NCBI GenBank assembly: GCA_036275365.1
Contig: DASUDX010000109.1
Span: forward strand, 1 to 6,910
Direction: 5' to 3'
Length of the DNA: 6,910 bases
Origin: DASUDX01 sp036275365
Lineage (GTDB): Bacteria; Pseudomonadota; Gammaproteobacteria; Nevskiales; Nevskiaceae
This document shows, one piece after another, positions 1 through 5,318 of the stretch. The notes beneath the pieces were generated by a model that saw nothing but the letters and a program-made list of their open reading frames with translations, was not told where the DNA came from and did no database searches. A program made the translations under genes and the position numbers. The stretch's first letter is position 1. Each line of letters opens with the position of its first letter.

Positions 1-68
1 CTCGAACTCGCACGCCTTGCGGCACGGGAACCTAAATCCCGGGCGTCTACCTATTCCGCCACTTTCGC
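1..68 (-). tRNA. tRNA-Leu, anticodon UAG (3' end missing)
   Basis: This is the 5' part of a leucine tRNA that decodes CUN codons. Read on the minus strand it begins GCGAAAGTGGCGGAATAGG, very close to E. coli tRNA-Leu(UAG). The anticodon stem CGGGA/TCCCG encloses the loop TTTAGGT (36 to 30), so the anticodon is TAG at 34-32. A class II long variable arm follows (GCCGCAAGGC region), then a T stem GCGAG and the T-loop start TTCGAG. The window ends inside the T-loop, so the last roughly 17 bases of the acceptor side and any CCA lie outside. It sits downstream of lysS on the same strand, but has its own -10 box and so may be transcribed separately. Confidence 0.93.
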
Positions 69-91
69 CCGACGCCCCGGCAGGTCCCGCG

Positions 92-97
92 AGTATA
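92..97 (-). promoter_or_regulatory. -10 box of the tRNA-Leu promoter
   Basis: On the minus strand the hexamer TATACT (97 to 92) matches the sigma-70 -10 consensus at five of six positions. It lies 24 nt upstream of the mature tRNA 5' end at 68, which would give a leader of about 16 nt. The stretch just after it (CGCGGG) is a GC-rich discriminator, typical of stringently controlled stable-RNA promoters in proteobacteria. No convincing -35 hexamer is present at 16-18 bp, so strength is uncertain. The same octamer GCTATACT recurs upstream of prfB. Confidence 0.55.
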
Positions 98-151
98 GCC
101 GGGGAGGCCTGGAGGCCGTGCTGACGCGGCCGGCGCCCGCCTGCCGGCGCG

Positions 152-169
152 GCGGGGATGGGCCCCCGC
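152..169 (-). other. stem-loop downstream of lysS, possible 3' end
   Basis: On the minus strand GCGGGG (169-164) and CCCCGC (157-152) form a perfect 6-bp GC stem around a 6-nt loop, 28 nt after the lysS stop. It has no U-tract on the lysS side; the only T-run (174-178) lies on the other strand. It may protect or mark the end of the lysS message or act as an inefficient terminator before the tRNA promoter, but it is not a canonical intrinsic terminator. Confidence 0.3.
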
Positions 170-172
170 TGA

Positions 173-227
173 CTTTTTCCGCTGCTGCCGGCTTCGATCA
201 GGCCTCCGGCTTCATCTGCGGAAAAAG
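173..227. repeat. 10-bp inverted repeat spanning the lysS stop codon
   Basis: CTTTTTCCGC at 173-182 and its exact reverse complement GCGGAAAAAG at 218-227 flank 35 bp that contain the lysS stop codon. Inside, the lysS-sense strand also has GCCGG and CCGGC, which could extend the pairing into a longer imperfect hairpin. The T-run is in the outer arms rather than after the stem, so it does not look like a simple terminator. Whether it has a function is unknown. Confidence 0.35.
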
Positions 228-1697
228 CAGCACATCGCGGATGGAGGCGGCGTCGGTCAGGAACATCACCAGCCGGTCGATGCCGATGCCCACCCCTGCG
301 GTCGGTGGCAGGCCCACTTCCAGGGCCCGGATGTAGTCGGCGTCGTACAGCATGGCCTCGTCATCACCGGCCTCCTTGGCCTCCACCTGGGCGCGGAAGC
401 GGGCCGCCTGGTCTTCGGCGTCGTTGAGCTCGGAGAAGCCGTTGGCGACCTCGCGGCCACCGAGGAAGAACTCGAAGCGGTCGGTGACCTCCGGGTTGGC
501 ATCGTTGCGGCGGGCCAGCGGCGACACCTCGGTGGGGTACTCGGTGATGAAGGTGGGATCTAGCAGCCCGCCCTCGGCGGTGGCTTCGAAGATCTCGGTG
601 AGCAAGCGCCCGGCGCCCTGGGAGGGGCTGACCGCGATGCCCAGCCCCGCGGCCACGCCGGCGAGGTAGTCGCGCTCGCCGGCGCGGGCCGGGTCGAAGC
701 CCGGGTTGGCCCGGGCCACCGCCTCGCGCATGGTCCAGCGGGCGAACGGCTGTGCCAGGTCGTAGCCACGACCCTGGTACTGCAGCTGGGCGCTGCCGTT
801 GACGCTGAGCGCACAGTCGCGGATCAGGGTCTCCACCAGGTCCATGGCATCGCGGTAGTCCGCATAGGCCTGGTAGAACTCCAGCATGGTGAATTCGGGG
901 TTGTGCCGGGTGGAGAGCCCCTCGTTGCGGAAGTTGCGGTTGATCTCATAGACCCGCTCGAAGCCGCCCACCACCAGCCGCTTGAGATACAGCTCCGGGG
1001 CGATGCGCAGGTAGAGATCGCGGTCCAGGGCATTGTGGTGGGTGACGAAGGGTCGCGCGGTGGCCCCGCCGGCCAGCGGCTGCAGCATCGGCGTCTCGAC
1101 CTCGATGAAGCCGAGCGCATCGAGGAAGTCGCGGATGAAACGCACCGCACGGCTGCGCTTGGCGAAGGTCTCGCGCACCGCCGGGTTGACGATCAGATCC
1201 AGGTAGCGCTGGCGGTAGCGGGTCTCGGTATCGGAGAGTCCCGCCCACTTCTCGGGCAGCGGCCGCAGGTTCTTCACCAGCGGCTCCAGGCTCTCCACCC
1301 ACAGCGAGAGCTCGCCGGTCTTGGTTTTGAACACCCGTCCGCTGACGCCCAGCAGATCGCCGATATCGGCGCTCTTGAAGCCCTCGTAGGCCGCCTCGCC
1401 GAGGCTGTTGAGCTGGCAGAAGATCTGCAGCCGCCCGGAACCATCCTGGAGCTGGCCGAAACTCGCCTTGCCCATCACCCGCTTGGCCATCAGCCGGCCG
1501 GCCAGGCGGAAGCGGCTGGTCACCGTCTCCAGCTCCGCCGCCTCCCGCTCGCCGTAGCTCAGATGCAGATGCTCGGCGAGAGTGTCGCGGCGGAAGGTGT
1601 TGGGGAAGGCCTGACCCTGCGCCCGCCGCTGGGCGAGCTTCTCGCGGCGGGTGGCGATGAGGTGGTTCTCGTCCTGCGGTTTGGTTTCTTCGGTCAT
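198..1697 (-). CDS. lysS: lysyl-tRNA synthetase, class II (LysRS)
   Basis: This cytoplasmic enzyme charges tRNA-Lys with lysine using ATP. The 499-residue product is close to the 505 of E. coli LysS. An N-terminal helix (TRREKLAQRR, 16-25) leads into an OB-fold anticodon-binding domain (about 60-145). The class II catalytic core follows: motif 1 around GFIEVETPMLQPLAGG (196-211), motif 2 RNFRNEG...HNPEFTMLE (254-273) and motif 3 GIGIDRLVMF (470-479), the last with the conserved ATP-binding arginine. The ATG at 1697 gives an N-terminus that aligns with E. coli LysS, although no good Shine-Dalgarno precedes it (ACAG directly upstream). The gene lies 85 nt downstream of prfB on the same strand, the prfB-lysS order known from E. 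coli, so co-transcription is likely. Translation may depend on coupling or on leader structure. All class II signature motifs are present and nothing suggests damage. Confidence 0.97.
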   Translation of the reverse strand: MTEETKPQDENHLIATRREKLAQRRAQGQAFPNTFRRDTLAEHLHLSYGEREAAELETVTSRFRLAGRLMAKRVMGKASFGQLQDGSGRLQIFCQLNSLGEAAYEGFKSADIGDLLGVSGRVFKTKTGELSLWVESLEPLVKNLRPLPEKWAGLSDTETRYRQRYLDLIVNPAVRETFAKRSRAVRFIRDFLDALGFIEVETPMLQPLAGGATARPFVTHHNALDRDLYLRIAPELYLKRLVVGGFERVYEINRNFRNEGLSTRHNPEFTMLEFYQAYADYRDAMDLVETLIRDCALSVNGSAQLQYQGRGYDLAQPFARWTMREAVARANPGFDPARAGERDYLAGVAAGLGIAVSPSQGAGRLLTEIFEATAEGGLLDPTFITEYPTEVSPLARRNDANPEVTDRFEFFLGGREVANGFSELNDAEDQAARFRAQVEAKEAGDDEAMLYDADYIRALEVGLPPTAGVGIGIDRLVMFLTDAASIRDVLLFPQMKPEA

Positions 1698-1728
1698 CTG
1701 TCTGGAAGCCGGGACTGGCAGGACGGCA

Positions 1729-1744
1729 GACGCAAGGATGCGTC
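1729..1744 (-). other. stem-loop in the prfB-lysS intergenic region
   Basis: GACGCA (1744-1739 on the minus strand) and TGCGTC (1734-1729) form a perfect 6-bp stem with a TCCT tetraloop. It lies about 31 nt upstream of the lysS start. No U-run follows, so read-through into lysS is expected. It could influence processing of the message between prfB and lysS; that role is inference. Confidence 0.35.
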
Positions 1745-1752
1745 GGTTCCTC

Positions 1753-1780
1753 CGTCTCTGTTCTCCCGTCTCCCGTCTCC
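1753..1780 (-). repeat. four imperfect tandem 7-bp repeats after prfB
   Basis: On the minus strand, starting two bases after the prfB stop codon, four heptamers follow in tandem: GGAGACG, GGAGACG, GGAGAAC and AGAGACG, then GAGG. The first two are identical and the others differ by one or two bases from the unit or from each other. The tract is purine-rich on the mRNA strand and holds several Shine-Dalgarno-like GGAG cores, with no start codon at a suitable distance. Heptamer copy number is a possible site of slippage between strains. Confidence 0.6.
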
Positions 1781-1782
1781 GG

Positions 1783-2878
1783 TCACAGCCCCTGCTTCAG
1801 GCTGGCTTCGATGTAGGGATCCAGATGGCCGTCCAGCACCTTCTGGGTATCGGCGATCTCCACGCCGGTGCGCAAATCCTTGATCCGCGACTGGTCCAGC
1901 ACATACGAGCGGATCTGGCTGCCCCACTCGATATCGGCCTTGGAATCCTCGAGCTTCTGCTTCTCCGCGTTGCGCTTCTGCAGTTCCTGCTCGTACAGAC
2001 GCGACTTCAGCATCTTCATCGCGTGATCGCGGTTGGCGTGCTGGCTGCGCTGGGTCTGGCAGGCCACCACGATGCCGCTGGGCACATGCTTGATGCGGAT
2101 CGCCGATTCAGTCTTGTTGACATGCTGACCGCCGGCCCCGCTGGAGCGGAAGGTGTCGATCTCCAGATCGGCCGGGTTGATCTCGATCTCGATGTCGTCG
2201 TCCACCTCGGGCGAGACGAACACTCCGGCGAAGCTGGTGTGGCGGCGGTTGCCGGAATCGAAGGGGCTCTTGCGCACCAGCCGGTGCACGCCGGTCTCGG
2301 TACGAAGCCAGCCGTAGGCGTAGTCGCCCTGGATGTAGAGGGTGGCGCCCTTGATGCCCGCCACTTCCCCGTCCGAGCGTTCCATCAGCTCGGCCTTGAA
2401 GCCCTTGGCGTCGGCCCACTTGCTGTACATGCGCAGCAGCATCTCGGCCCAGTCCTGCGCCTCGGTGCCACCGGAGCCCGCCTGGATGTCGAGATAGGCG
2501 TTGGCGGGGTCGAGCTCGCCGCTGAACATGCGGCGGAACTCCATCTGGCCCGCCAGCTCGTCGAAACGGCCGACCTCGCGGACGATCTCCGCGATGGTCG
2601 CCGCATCGTTCTCGGCCTCGGCCAGCTCGAGCAGCTCGAGCGCCTCGCCGAGCCCCTGGGCCGCGCGGTCGATCGGCTGCAGCACCCCTTCGATCTGCTT
2701 GCGCTCCCGGCCCAGGGCCTGGGCGCGGGCGGGGTCGTTCCAGACCTCGTTGCTCTCCAGCTCGGCCACCACCTCGGCCAGCCGGTCCTTCTTCACATCG
2801 TAGTCAAAGATAGCCCCGCAGGGCGTCGAAACGCGCCTGCAGGGCTGTGATCTCACTTCTGATCTGGTGGGCTTCCAT
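1783..2878 (-). CDS. prfB: peptide chain release factor 2 (RF2), programmed +1 frameshift
   Basis: RF2 recognises UGA and UAA stop codons in the ribosomal A site and triggers peptide release. Frame one starts at ATG 2878 and encodes 24 residues (MEAHQIRSEI...LRGYL) before an in-frame TGA at 2806-2804. A +1 shift on CTT (2809-2807) then reads GAC at 2805 and continues for 340 codons, giving 364 residues against 365 in E. coli. Visible signatures are GSGGTEAQDW (about 134-143), the SPF stop-codon recognition motif (204-206) and the catalytic GGQ (249-251). The residue matching the E. coli K-12 Thr246 variant is Ser245, the form common in other bacteria. The shift is autoregulatory: low RF2 favours frameshifting. 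A downstream lysS probably shares the transcript. An uninterrupted frame extends upstream of the shift site to GTG/ATG-type starts near 2988, but its sequence is unlike RF2 and would run through the promoter region, so I reject it. Confidence 0.96.
2803..2818 (-). promoter_or_regulatory. RF2 +1 programmed frameshift site
   Basis: The minus strand reads CGG-GGC-TAT-CTT-TGA-C. The slippery CTT codon (2809-2807), the TGA stop (2806-2804) and the following C match the known prfB recoding signal, in which the P-site tRNA-Leu slips from CUU to UUU. E. coli has AGGGGG three bases before CTT as an internal Shine-Dalgarno. Here it is CGGGGC, so only the central GGGG is kept and pairing with the 16S rRNA 3' end should be weaker. 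Confidence 0.95.
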
Positions 2879-2891
2879 GGTCGCTCGGCGA

Positions 2892-2907
2892 ACCCCAGGC
2901 AAGGGGT
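2892..2907 (-). other. small hairpin in the prfB leader
   Basis: ACCCC and GGGGT (2907-2903 and 2896-2892 on the minus strand) form a 5-bp stem with a 6-nt loop, between the predicted prfB transcription start and the ATG. Only a weak GAG (Shine-Dalgarno-like) lies a few bases before the ATG. The structure is short and could be chance in GC-rich DNA. Confidence 0.25.
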
Positions 2908-2923
2908 CGGAGAAAGGGCGCGC

Positions 2924-2929
2924 AGTATA
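2924..2929 (-). promoter_or_regulatory. -10 box of the prfB promoter
   Basis: TATACT on the minus strand (2929 to 2924) is a good sigma-70 -10 hexamer in very GC-rich surroundings. It would start transcription near 2917, leaving a leader of about 40 nt before ATG 2878. The following bases GCGCGCC form a GC-rich discriminator. The -35 position falls within the GC palindrome at 2945-2962, where no TTGACA-like sequence exists, so an activator or a weak promoter is likely. The promoter probably drives prfB-lysS. Confidence 0.5.
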
Positions 2930-2944
2930 GCGGCGGACCCTGCT

Positions 2945-2962
2945 GGCGGCGCCGGCGCCGCC
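2945..2962. repeat. perfect 18-bp palindrome in the divergent control region
   Basis: GGCGGCGCCGGCGCCGCC is identical to its own reverse complement and contains two GGCGCC sites. It covers the expected -35 position of the prfB promoter and lies 14 bp upstream of the candidate -35 of the rightward ompA-type gene. Such a site could be an operator acting on both promoters, or a cruciform-prone GC tract. No known regulator motif is recognised. Confidence 0.6.
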
Positions 2963-2976
2963 GCATCACCCGGCGG

Positions 2977-3005
2977 TTGTACCCGCACCGGGGGCTGCTT
3001 ACACT
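2977..3005 (+). promoter_or_regulatory. candidate sigma-70 promoter for the OmpA-family gene
   Basis: TTGTAC (2977-2982) and TACACT (3000-3005) are separated by exactly 17 bp. The -35 keeps only the TTG core and the -10 matches four of six consensus positions, so this is a moderate call. Transcription would begin near 3012, giving a leader of about 74 nt. It is divergent from the prfB promoter. Confidence 0.4.
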
Positions 3006-3033
3006 CGCGCTTGGTGCGCAGCGGGGTCCGGCC

Positions 3034-3054
3034 TCGTTCGCGGCATCCGAACGA
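3034..3054 (+). other. 5'-leader stem-loop of the OmpA-family gene
   Basis: TCGTTCG (3034-3040) and CGAACGA (3048-3054) form a perfect 7-bp stem with a 7-nt loop in the predicted leader, 31 nt before the start codon. In E. coli, 5'-leader hairpins followed by a single-stranded ribosome binding region stabilise ompA mRNA; this layout resembles that, but the function here is inferred. A second small stem (GCGC at 3007-3010 and 3016-3019) straddles the predicted start site. Confidence 0.5.
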
Positions 3055-3072
3055 TTAGCCAAACTCCTAAAA

Positions 3073-3079
3073 AGGGGAG
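3073..3079 (+). promoter_or_regulatory. strong ribosome binding site of the OmpA-family gene
   Basis: AGGGGAG lies 6 nt before ATG 3086 and 9 nt before the second ATG at 3089, so either could be used. It sits in an A-rich tract, unusual for this window and favourable for initiation. CTCC at 3064-3067 can pair with GGAG at 3076-3079 (with one further wobble pair), a weak local hairpin that could mask the site. Confidence 0.8.
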
Positions 3080-3085
3080 AAAAAC

Positions 3086-4567
3086 ATGATGCAACGCAAG
3101 GCTTGGCTCAGCGCGCTGCTCGCGCTCGGGCTGGCAGGTCCGGCACTGGCCCAGGACGAGGAGTACGCCGAGGAGGAGGGCTACGGGGAAGAGGACAGCA
3201 GCGCCGAGGAAGCCGCCCCCGGGGTGATCCGTGAGCTCGGCAACCGCTTCTATGTGGCGCCGATGGCGTCCTATCTGCTGTCGGATACCGACCGCAACCT
3301 CGATGACGGCCTCGGCGGCAGCCTCGCCATCGGCAAGCGCTTCACCCGCGCGCTGGCCCTGGAACTCACCGGCAGCTATCTCGAGGCGGACCCGGAGAGC
3401 GGCAGCCTGAGCAGCGAGTTCACCAGCTACGGCCTGGGCGCGCTGGTCTTCCCCTCGCGCACCCTGCCCAACCTCTACGGCCTGCTCAATGTCTCGCGCG
3501 GCCAGACCGATCAGCACCCGCGGGTCGGCGGCGGCAGCATCAACTACGGCAGCACGCTGTTTGACAGCGGCCTGGGCTATCTGATTCCGCTCCGCTTCCT
3601 GGGCCCGGGCGCGGCCCTGCGTGCCGAGGCGCGCTACCACTTCGACTCCCACGACGAGGAGCGGGCGGGCCAGGGCGCCAAGGATGATTTCTACGATGGC
3701 CTGTTCAATCTCGGTGTGCTGATCCCGCTCGGCAGCCTGCCGGTGGAAGAAGCGCCGCCGGCCGAGGAAGTGGCGGTGGTGGCGGTTGCCGACGAGGACA
3801 ACGATGGCGTCACCGATGATGTCGACCAGTGCCCGGGCACGCCAGCCGGCGCGGTGGTCAACGAGCTCGGCTGCGAGGTCGATTCGGATGGCGATGGCGT
3901 GGTCGATCGTCTCGACCGCTGCCCGGATACCCCGGTCGGCGCCCAGGTGAACGAGGAAGGCTGCCCGATCGAGACCCCCTGCCGCACCCCGGCACCGGGT
4001 GAGGCGATCTCCCTGGAAGGCTGCGGCACCGGTGACACCGTGGTGCTGCGCGGGGTGAACTTCAACTTCAACGAAGCCACCCTCACCGCCAACGCCAAGG
4101 TCATCCTCGATCAGGTCGGCGATGCGCTGCTGGCCGCCTCGGAGATCGAGGTCGAGATCGGTGGCCACACCGACGCCCGCGGCAGCGACGAGTACAACCA
4201 GGCGCTGTCGCAGCGCCGGGCCGACTCGGTCAAGCAGTATCTGGTCGGGCGCGGCGTCGAGGCCTCGCGCATGACCACCGCCGGCTATGGCGAGAGCCAG
4301 CCGGTGGCCGACAACGAGACCGATGAAGGCCGCGAGCTGAACCGCCGTGTCGAGCTCAAGGTGCAGGGCGGTGAGGAGGCGGGAGCCGGGCTGGGTACCG
4401 GCGAGACCGTCGAGACCGCCCCGGAAGCCGCCGCTGTCGAAGAGACGGCGGCTGAGGACGCCGTGACGGAAGAGCCGGTTGCCGAAGAGGCTGCGGAAGA
4501 GCAGATGCTCGACGCCATGGAGGCCGAAGAGGCAAGCCTGGAGAGCGAGGACGCGGGCGGCGAGTAA
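3086..4567 (+). CDS. OmpA-family outer membrane protein with TSP3 repeats and acidic tail
   Basis: This is probably an outer membrane barrel that tethers the membrane to peptidoglycan. Domains of the 493-residue protein: a Sec signal peptide (1-22, cleavage after ALA); an acidic linker (23-45, 11 of 23 residues Asp/Glu); a beta-barrel-like region of alternating strands (about 48-217, ending NLGVLIPLG); a Glu/Pro hinge; two thrombospondin type 3 calcium repeats (DEDNDG at 236, DSDGDG at 266); and an OmpA C-terminal domain (about 321-427). In that domain HTDARGS (Asp363) and LSQRRA (Arg378) match the OmpA residues that hold diaminopimelate. The final 67 residues are Ala/Glu-rich, with 23 acidic and no basic residues, and lie beyond where OmpA domains usually end. 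Six cysteines (249, 263, 279, 293, 299, 313) fall in three pairs 14 apart. It has its own promoter and terminator, so it is monocistronic. It resembles OprF/OmpA-like porins; general pore function is unproven. Confidence 0.93.
   Translation: MMQRKAWLSALLALGLAGPALAQDEEYAEEEGYGEEDSSAEEAAPGVIRELGNRFYVAPMASYLLSDTDRNLDDGLGGSLAIGKRFTRALALELTGSYLEADPESGSLSSEFTSYGLGALVFPSRTLPNLYGLLNVSRGQTDQHPRVGGGSINYGSTLFDSGLGYLIPLRFLGPGAALRAEARYHFDSHDEERAGQGAKDDFYDGLFNLGVLIPLGSLPVEEAPPAEEVAVVAVADEDNDGVTDDVDQCPGTPAGAVVNELGCEVDSDGDGVVDRLDRCPDTPVGAQVNEEGCPIETPCRTPAPGEAISLEGCGTGDTVVLRGVNFNFNEATLTANAKVILDQVGDALLAASEIEVEIGGHTDARGSDEYNQALSQRRADSVKQYLVGRGVEASRMTTAGYGESQPVADNETDEGRELNRRVELKVQGGEEAGAGLGTGETVETAPEAAAVEETAAEDAVTEEPVAEEAAEEQMLDAMEAEEASLESEDAGGE
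3791..3964 (+). repeat. two tandem TSP type 3 calcium-binding modules
   Basis: Residues 236-263 and 266-293 of the OmpA-family protein are homologous 28-residue modules with a 30-residue (90-bp) period. Each has an acidic loop of the DxDxDG type, then a conserved D-x-C-P-x-T-P core and a terminal G-C. In OmpA/OprF relatives such repeats form a calcium-stiffened linker between barrel and peptidoglycan domain. A third, shortened copy (C299 to C313) keeps the TP and GC elements but lacks the acidic loop. Confidence 0.85.
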
Positions 4568-4589
4568 GCCCTTCCGCGGTGGTGTGCCG

Positions 4590-4621
4590 AAGGCCCCGTC
4601 CCGACGGGGCCTTCTGCTTTT
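4590..4621 (+). terminator. intrinsic terminator of the OmpA-family gene
   Basis: AAGGCCCCGT (4590-4599) and ACGGGGCCTT (4604-4613) form a perfect 10-bp stem with a CCCG tetraloop, 22 nt after the stop codon, followed by CTGC and a T-run at 4618-4621. On the minus strand the hairpin lies 35 nt past the recR stop but lacks a following U-run, so it mainly serves the rightward gene. Confidence 0.9.
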
Positions 4622-4648
4622 CAGGGCCGGCCGGATCCGCGGGCGCGG

Positions 4649-5248
4649 CTAGCCCAGACGCACGCGGCCGTTGATCGCCTGGGAGAGCGTGCCGCCATCG
4701 ACATGCTCGAGCTCCCCGCCCAGGGGCACGCCGTGGGCGATGCGGCTGACCGCGATGCCGCGGGCCCGCGCCAGCTCGGCGAGGTAGTAGGCGGTGGCCT
4801 CGCCTTCGACGGTCGGATTGGTGGCGAGGATCAGCTCCTGGACGCCGTCCTGATCGAGCAGGGCCTGCAGGCGGTCCAGGCCCAGCTCGGCCGGACCGAT
4901 CCCATCCAGCGGCGAGAGCCGCCCCATCAGCACGAAGTAGCGGCCGCGATAGCCGGTGCCGGTTTCCACCGCCATCAGATCGGCCGGCCCTTCCACCACA
5001 CAGATCTGTCCACTGGCCCGCCGCGACGGGCTGCAGTAGCGGCAACCCTCGTCCTCGCAGAACATCCGGCAGTCCGGGCAGCGGCCAACGCCCTCCAGGG
5101 CCTGCTGCAGGCTGGCGACCAGACGGGTGGCCGCCTCGCGATCGCGCTCCAGCAGGTGAAAGGCCATGCGCTGGGCTGATTTGGGCCCGATACCCGGCAG
5201 GCGGCGCAGGCTATCGATCAGGCGGGTCAGGCGGGGCGGGTAGGACAT
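4649..5248 (-). CDS. recR: recombination mediator protein RecR
   Basis: RecR works with RecO (and RecF) to load RecA on gapped single-stranded DNA coated by SSB during RecFOR repair. The 199-residue product matches the family length (201 in E. coli). An N-terminal helix-hairpin-helix is seen around LRRLPGIGPKSAQRMAFHLL (14-33). A zinc finger follows with Cys57, Cys60, Cys69 and Cys72 (CPDC...CRYC), then a Toprim domain from about 80 with VVEGPAD and ATNPTVEGEATAYY, and the C-terminal RIAHGVPLGGELE segment. The start MSYPPRL at 5248 fits the family; the frame remains open upstream to about 5536, but that part overlaps the divergent transporter gene and is not RecR-like. No Shine-Dalgarno precedes the ATG; instead the message reads CTCCTCC directly before it. 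In many proteobacteria recR follows dnaX and ybaB, but here it stands alone between convergent and divergent neighbours. Confidence 0.97.
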   Translation of the reverse strand: MSYPPRLTRLIDSLRRLPGIGPKSAQRMAFHLLERDREAATRLVASLQQALEGVGRCPDCRMFCEDEGCRYCSPSRRASGQICVVEGPADLMAVETGTGYRGRYFVLMGRLSPLDGIGPAELGLDRLQALLDQDGVQELILATNPTVEGEATAYYLAELARARGIAVSRIAHGVPLGGELEHVDGGTLSQAINGRVRLG

Positions 5249-5270
5249 GGAGGAGCGGGCACGGCGCGGG

Positions 5271-5292
5271 GCCGCAGCATAAACTGCGCGGC
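5271..5292. promoter_or_regulatory. inverted repeat in the recR / transporter divergent region
   Basis: GCCGCAG (5271-5277) pairs with CTGCGCGGC (5284-5292), with one bulged base, around CATAAA. The AT-rich centre yields TATGCT on the minus strand (5281-5276), a possible recR -10 box. The symmetric element lies in the only 70 bp separating recR from the divergent transporter start. It may be an operator; no regulator is recognised and there is no clear -35 on either strand. Confidence 0.35.
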
Positions 5293-5318
5293 CCTCCCCG
5301 CCCGGCCCGGTCCTGCTC

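Noticed and set aside
171..180. Plus-strand terminator formed by the 152-169 hairpin and the T-run at 174-178
   Set aside because: No plausible plus-strand gene ends here, and the T-run is separated from the stem by four bases.
903..2850. Long plus-strand open frames (903-1883 and 1651-2850) opposite lysS and prfB
   Set aside because: They are antisense to two well-supported genes. Their Ala/Gly/Leu/His-rich composition is typical of antisense frames in GC-rich DNA, with no recognised domain.
2806..2988. In-frame upstream extension of prfB to about 2988 on the minus strand
   Set aside because: The extra residues have no RF2 character, run through the predicted promoter and palindrome, and the correct N-terminus is in the other frame joined by the CTT-TGA-C shift.
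2999..4168. 389-codon minus-strand frame opposite the OmpA-family gene
   Set aside because: It lies antisense to a protein with signal peptide, TSP3 and OmpA domains, and shows no domain or ribosome binding site of its own.
5249..5255. GGAGGAG on the plus strand as a ribosome binding site
   Set aside because: No ATG, GTG or TTG follows at a usable distance, and the transporter start is over 60 nt downstream, so it is just the complement of bases preceding recR.
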